This document shows, one piece after another, positions 63,967-64,000 of a stretch of 64,000 nt of DNA. A model generated the notes under the pieces. It was given only the letters and a program-made list of their open reading frames with translations. It searched no databases and had not been told where the DNA came from. Within the stretch, counting starts at the first letter, position 1. Each line of letters opens with the position of its first letter. The DNA is taken from positions 434,001 through 498,000 of the forward strand of contig JANQAK010000003.1 of NCBI GenBank assembly GCA_024707075.1, in the 5' to 3' direction. Source of the stretch: Afipia sp. (GTDB lineage: Bacteria; Pseudomonadota; Alphaproteobacteria; Rhizobiales; Xanthobacteraceae). A program made the translations under genes and the position numbers.

Positions 63967-64000
63967 ACAATCTCAACTGATTTGCGCCGTCGCTCGCAAC

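Noticed and set aside
1-64000. CRISPR arrays, rRNA, tRNA, integrases, transposases or prophage modules
   Set aside because: None were recognised: no regularly spaced direct repeats, no conserved RNA stems and no recombinase motifs.

Overview
The window is a high-GC chromosomal segment of an alphaproteobacterium of the Rhizobiales, most like the Bradyrhizobium / Rhodopseudomonas / Afipia group (Nitrobacteraceae). The pointers are an NDUFA12-type complex I accessory subunit, tandem BA14K proteins, a DUF2778/Tlde1 protein, class II (B12) ribonucleotide reductase, FixK/FNR boxes, an EcfG-type stress promoter and dispersed palindromes of the 'TCATCCTGAGG' type. The genus cannot be fixed from this alone. 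Almost everything is chromosomal core; no rRNA, tRNA, transposase, integrase or CRISPR array was found.

Layout. 1-4.9 kb: envelope and translation genes on the minus strand (prfB with its programmed +1 frameshift site, mrcA, amiC). 5.5-8.5 kb: rne with a large His/Asp-rich insertion. 8.6-15.8 kb: aminotransferase, M48 peptidase, DsbA-like protein, then aroQ-accB-accC and aat. 15.8-21.2 kb: DUF2155 protein, NDUFA12, MscS channel, two BA14K proteins (the first behind an EcfG-type promoter) and an EamA transporter. 21.4-25.6 kb: nrdJ with a long leader and candidate NrdR boxes. 25.7-27.3 kb: one markedly AT-rich DUF262/HNH gene, the only clearly foreign insert. 27.7-28.9 kb: a small cluster of microproteins and a truncated haemoglobin around two perfect FixK/FNR boxes. 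29-37 kb: envelope and housekeeping genes (Tlde1-like, SDR, DoxX, SEL1, esterase, clpS, KTSC, an orphan periplasmic binding protein). 37.8-42.2 kb: RND efflux pair. 42.4-46.8 kb: PaaI thioesterase, M20 peptidase, a divergent NmrA-like/HxlR pair, SMR transporter and small membrane proteins. 47-54 kb: CreA, a two-domain L,D-transpeptidase, a glycosyltransferase-like membrane protein, glutathione peroxidase, polysaccharide deacetylase and a DHFR-like protein. 54.2-64 kb: chemoreceptor, DoxX, maeB, aspS, a VOC protein and rnd.

Sequence quality. Besides the genuine recoding site in prfB, six single-base (or equivalent) frameshifts break otherwise intact conserved genes: accB (10-C run), the NDUFA12 gene (6-A run), nrdJ (two), an L,D-transpeptidase (G run) and a chemoreceptor (GC-rich run). 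Several genes are essential or highly conserved and most breaks are at homopolymers, so sequencing indels are the most economical explanation; mutation or phase variation cannot be excluded from the sequence alone.

Most interesting items: (i) two adjacent inverted repeats near 9.8 kb that share architecture and a loop motif but have different, compensating arms; (ii) the AT-rich DUF262-HNH gene, a candidate stand-alone GmrSD-like defence nuclease; (iii) the FixK-box cluster with two microproteins too small for ordinary gene calling; (iv) a dispersed repeat inserted in frame inside nrdJ.
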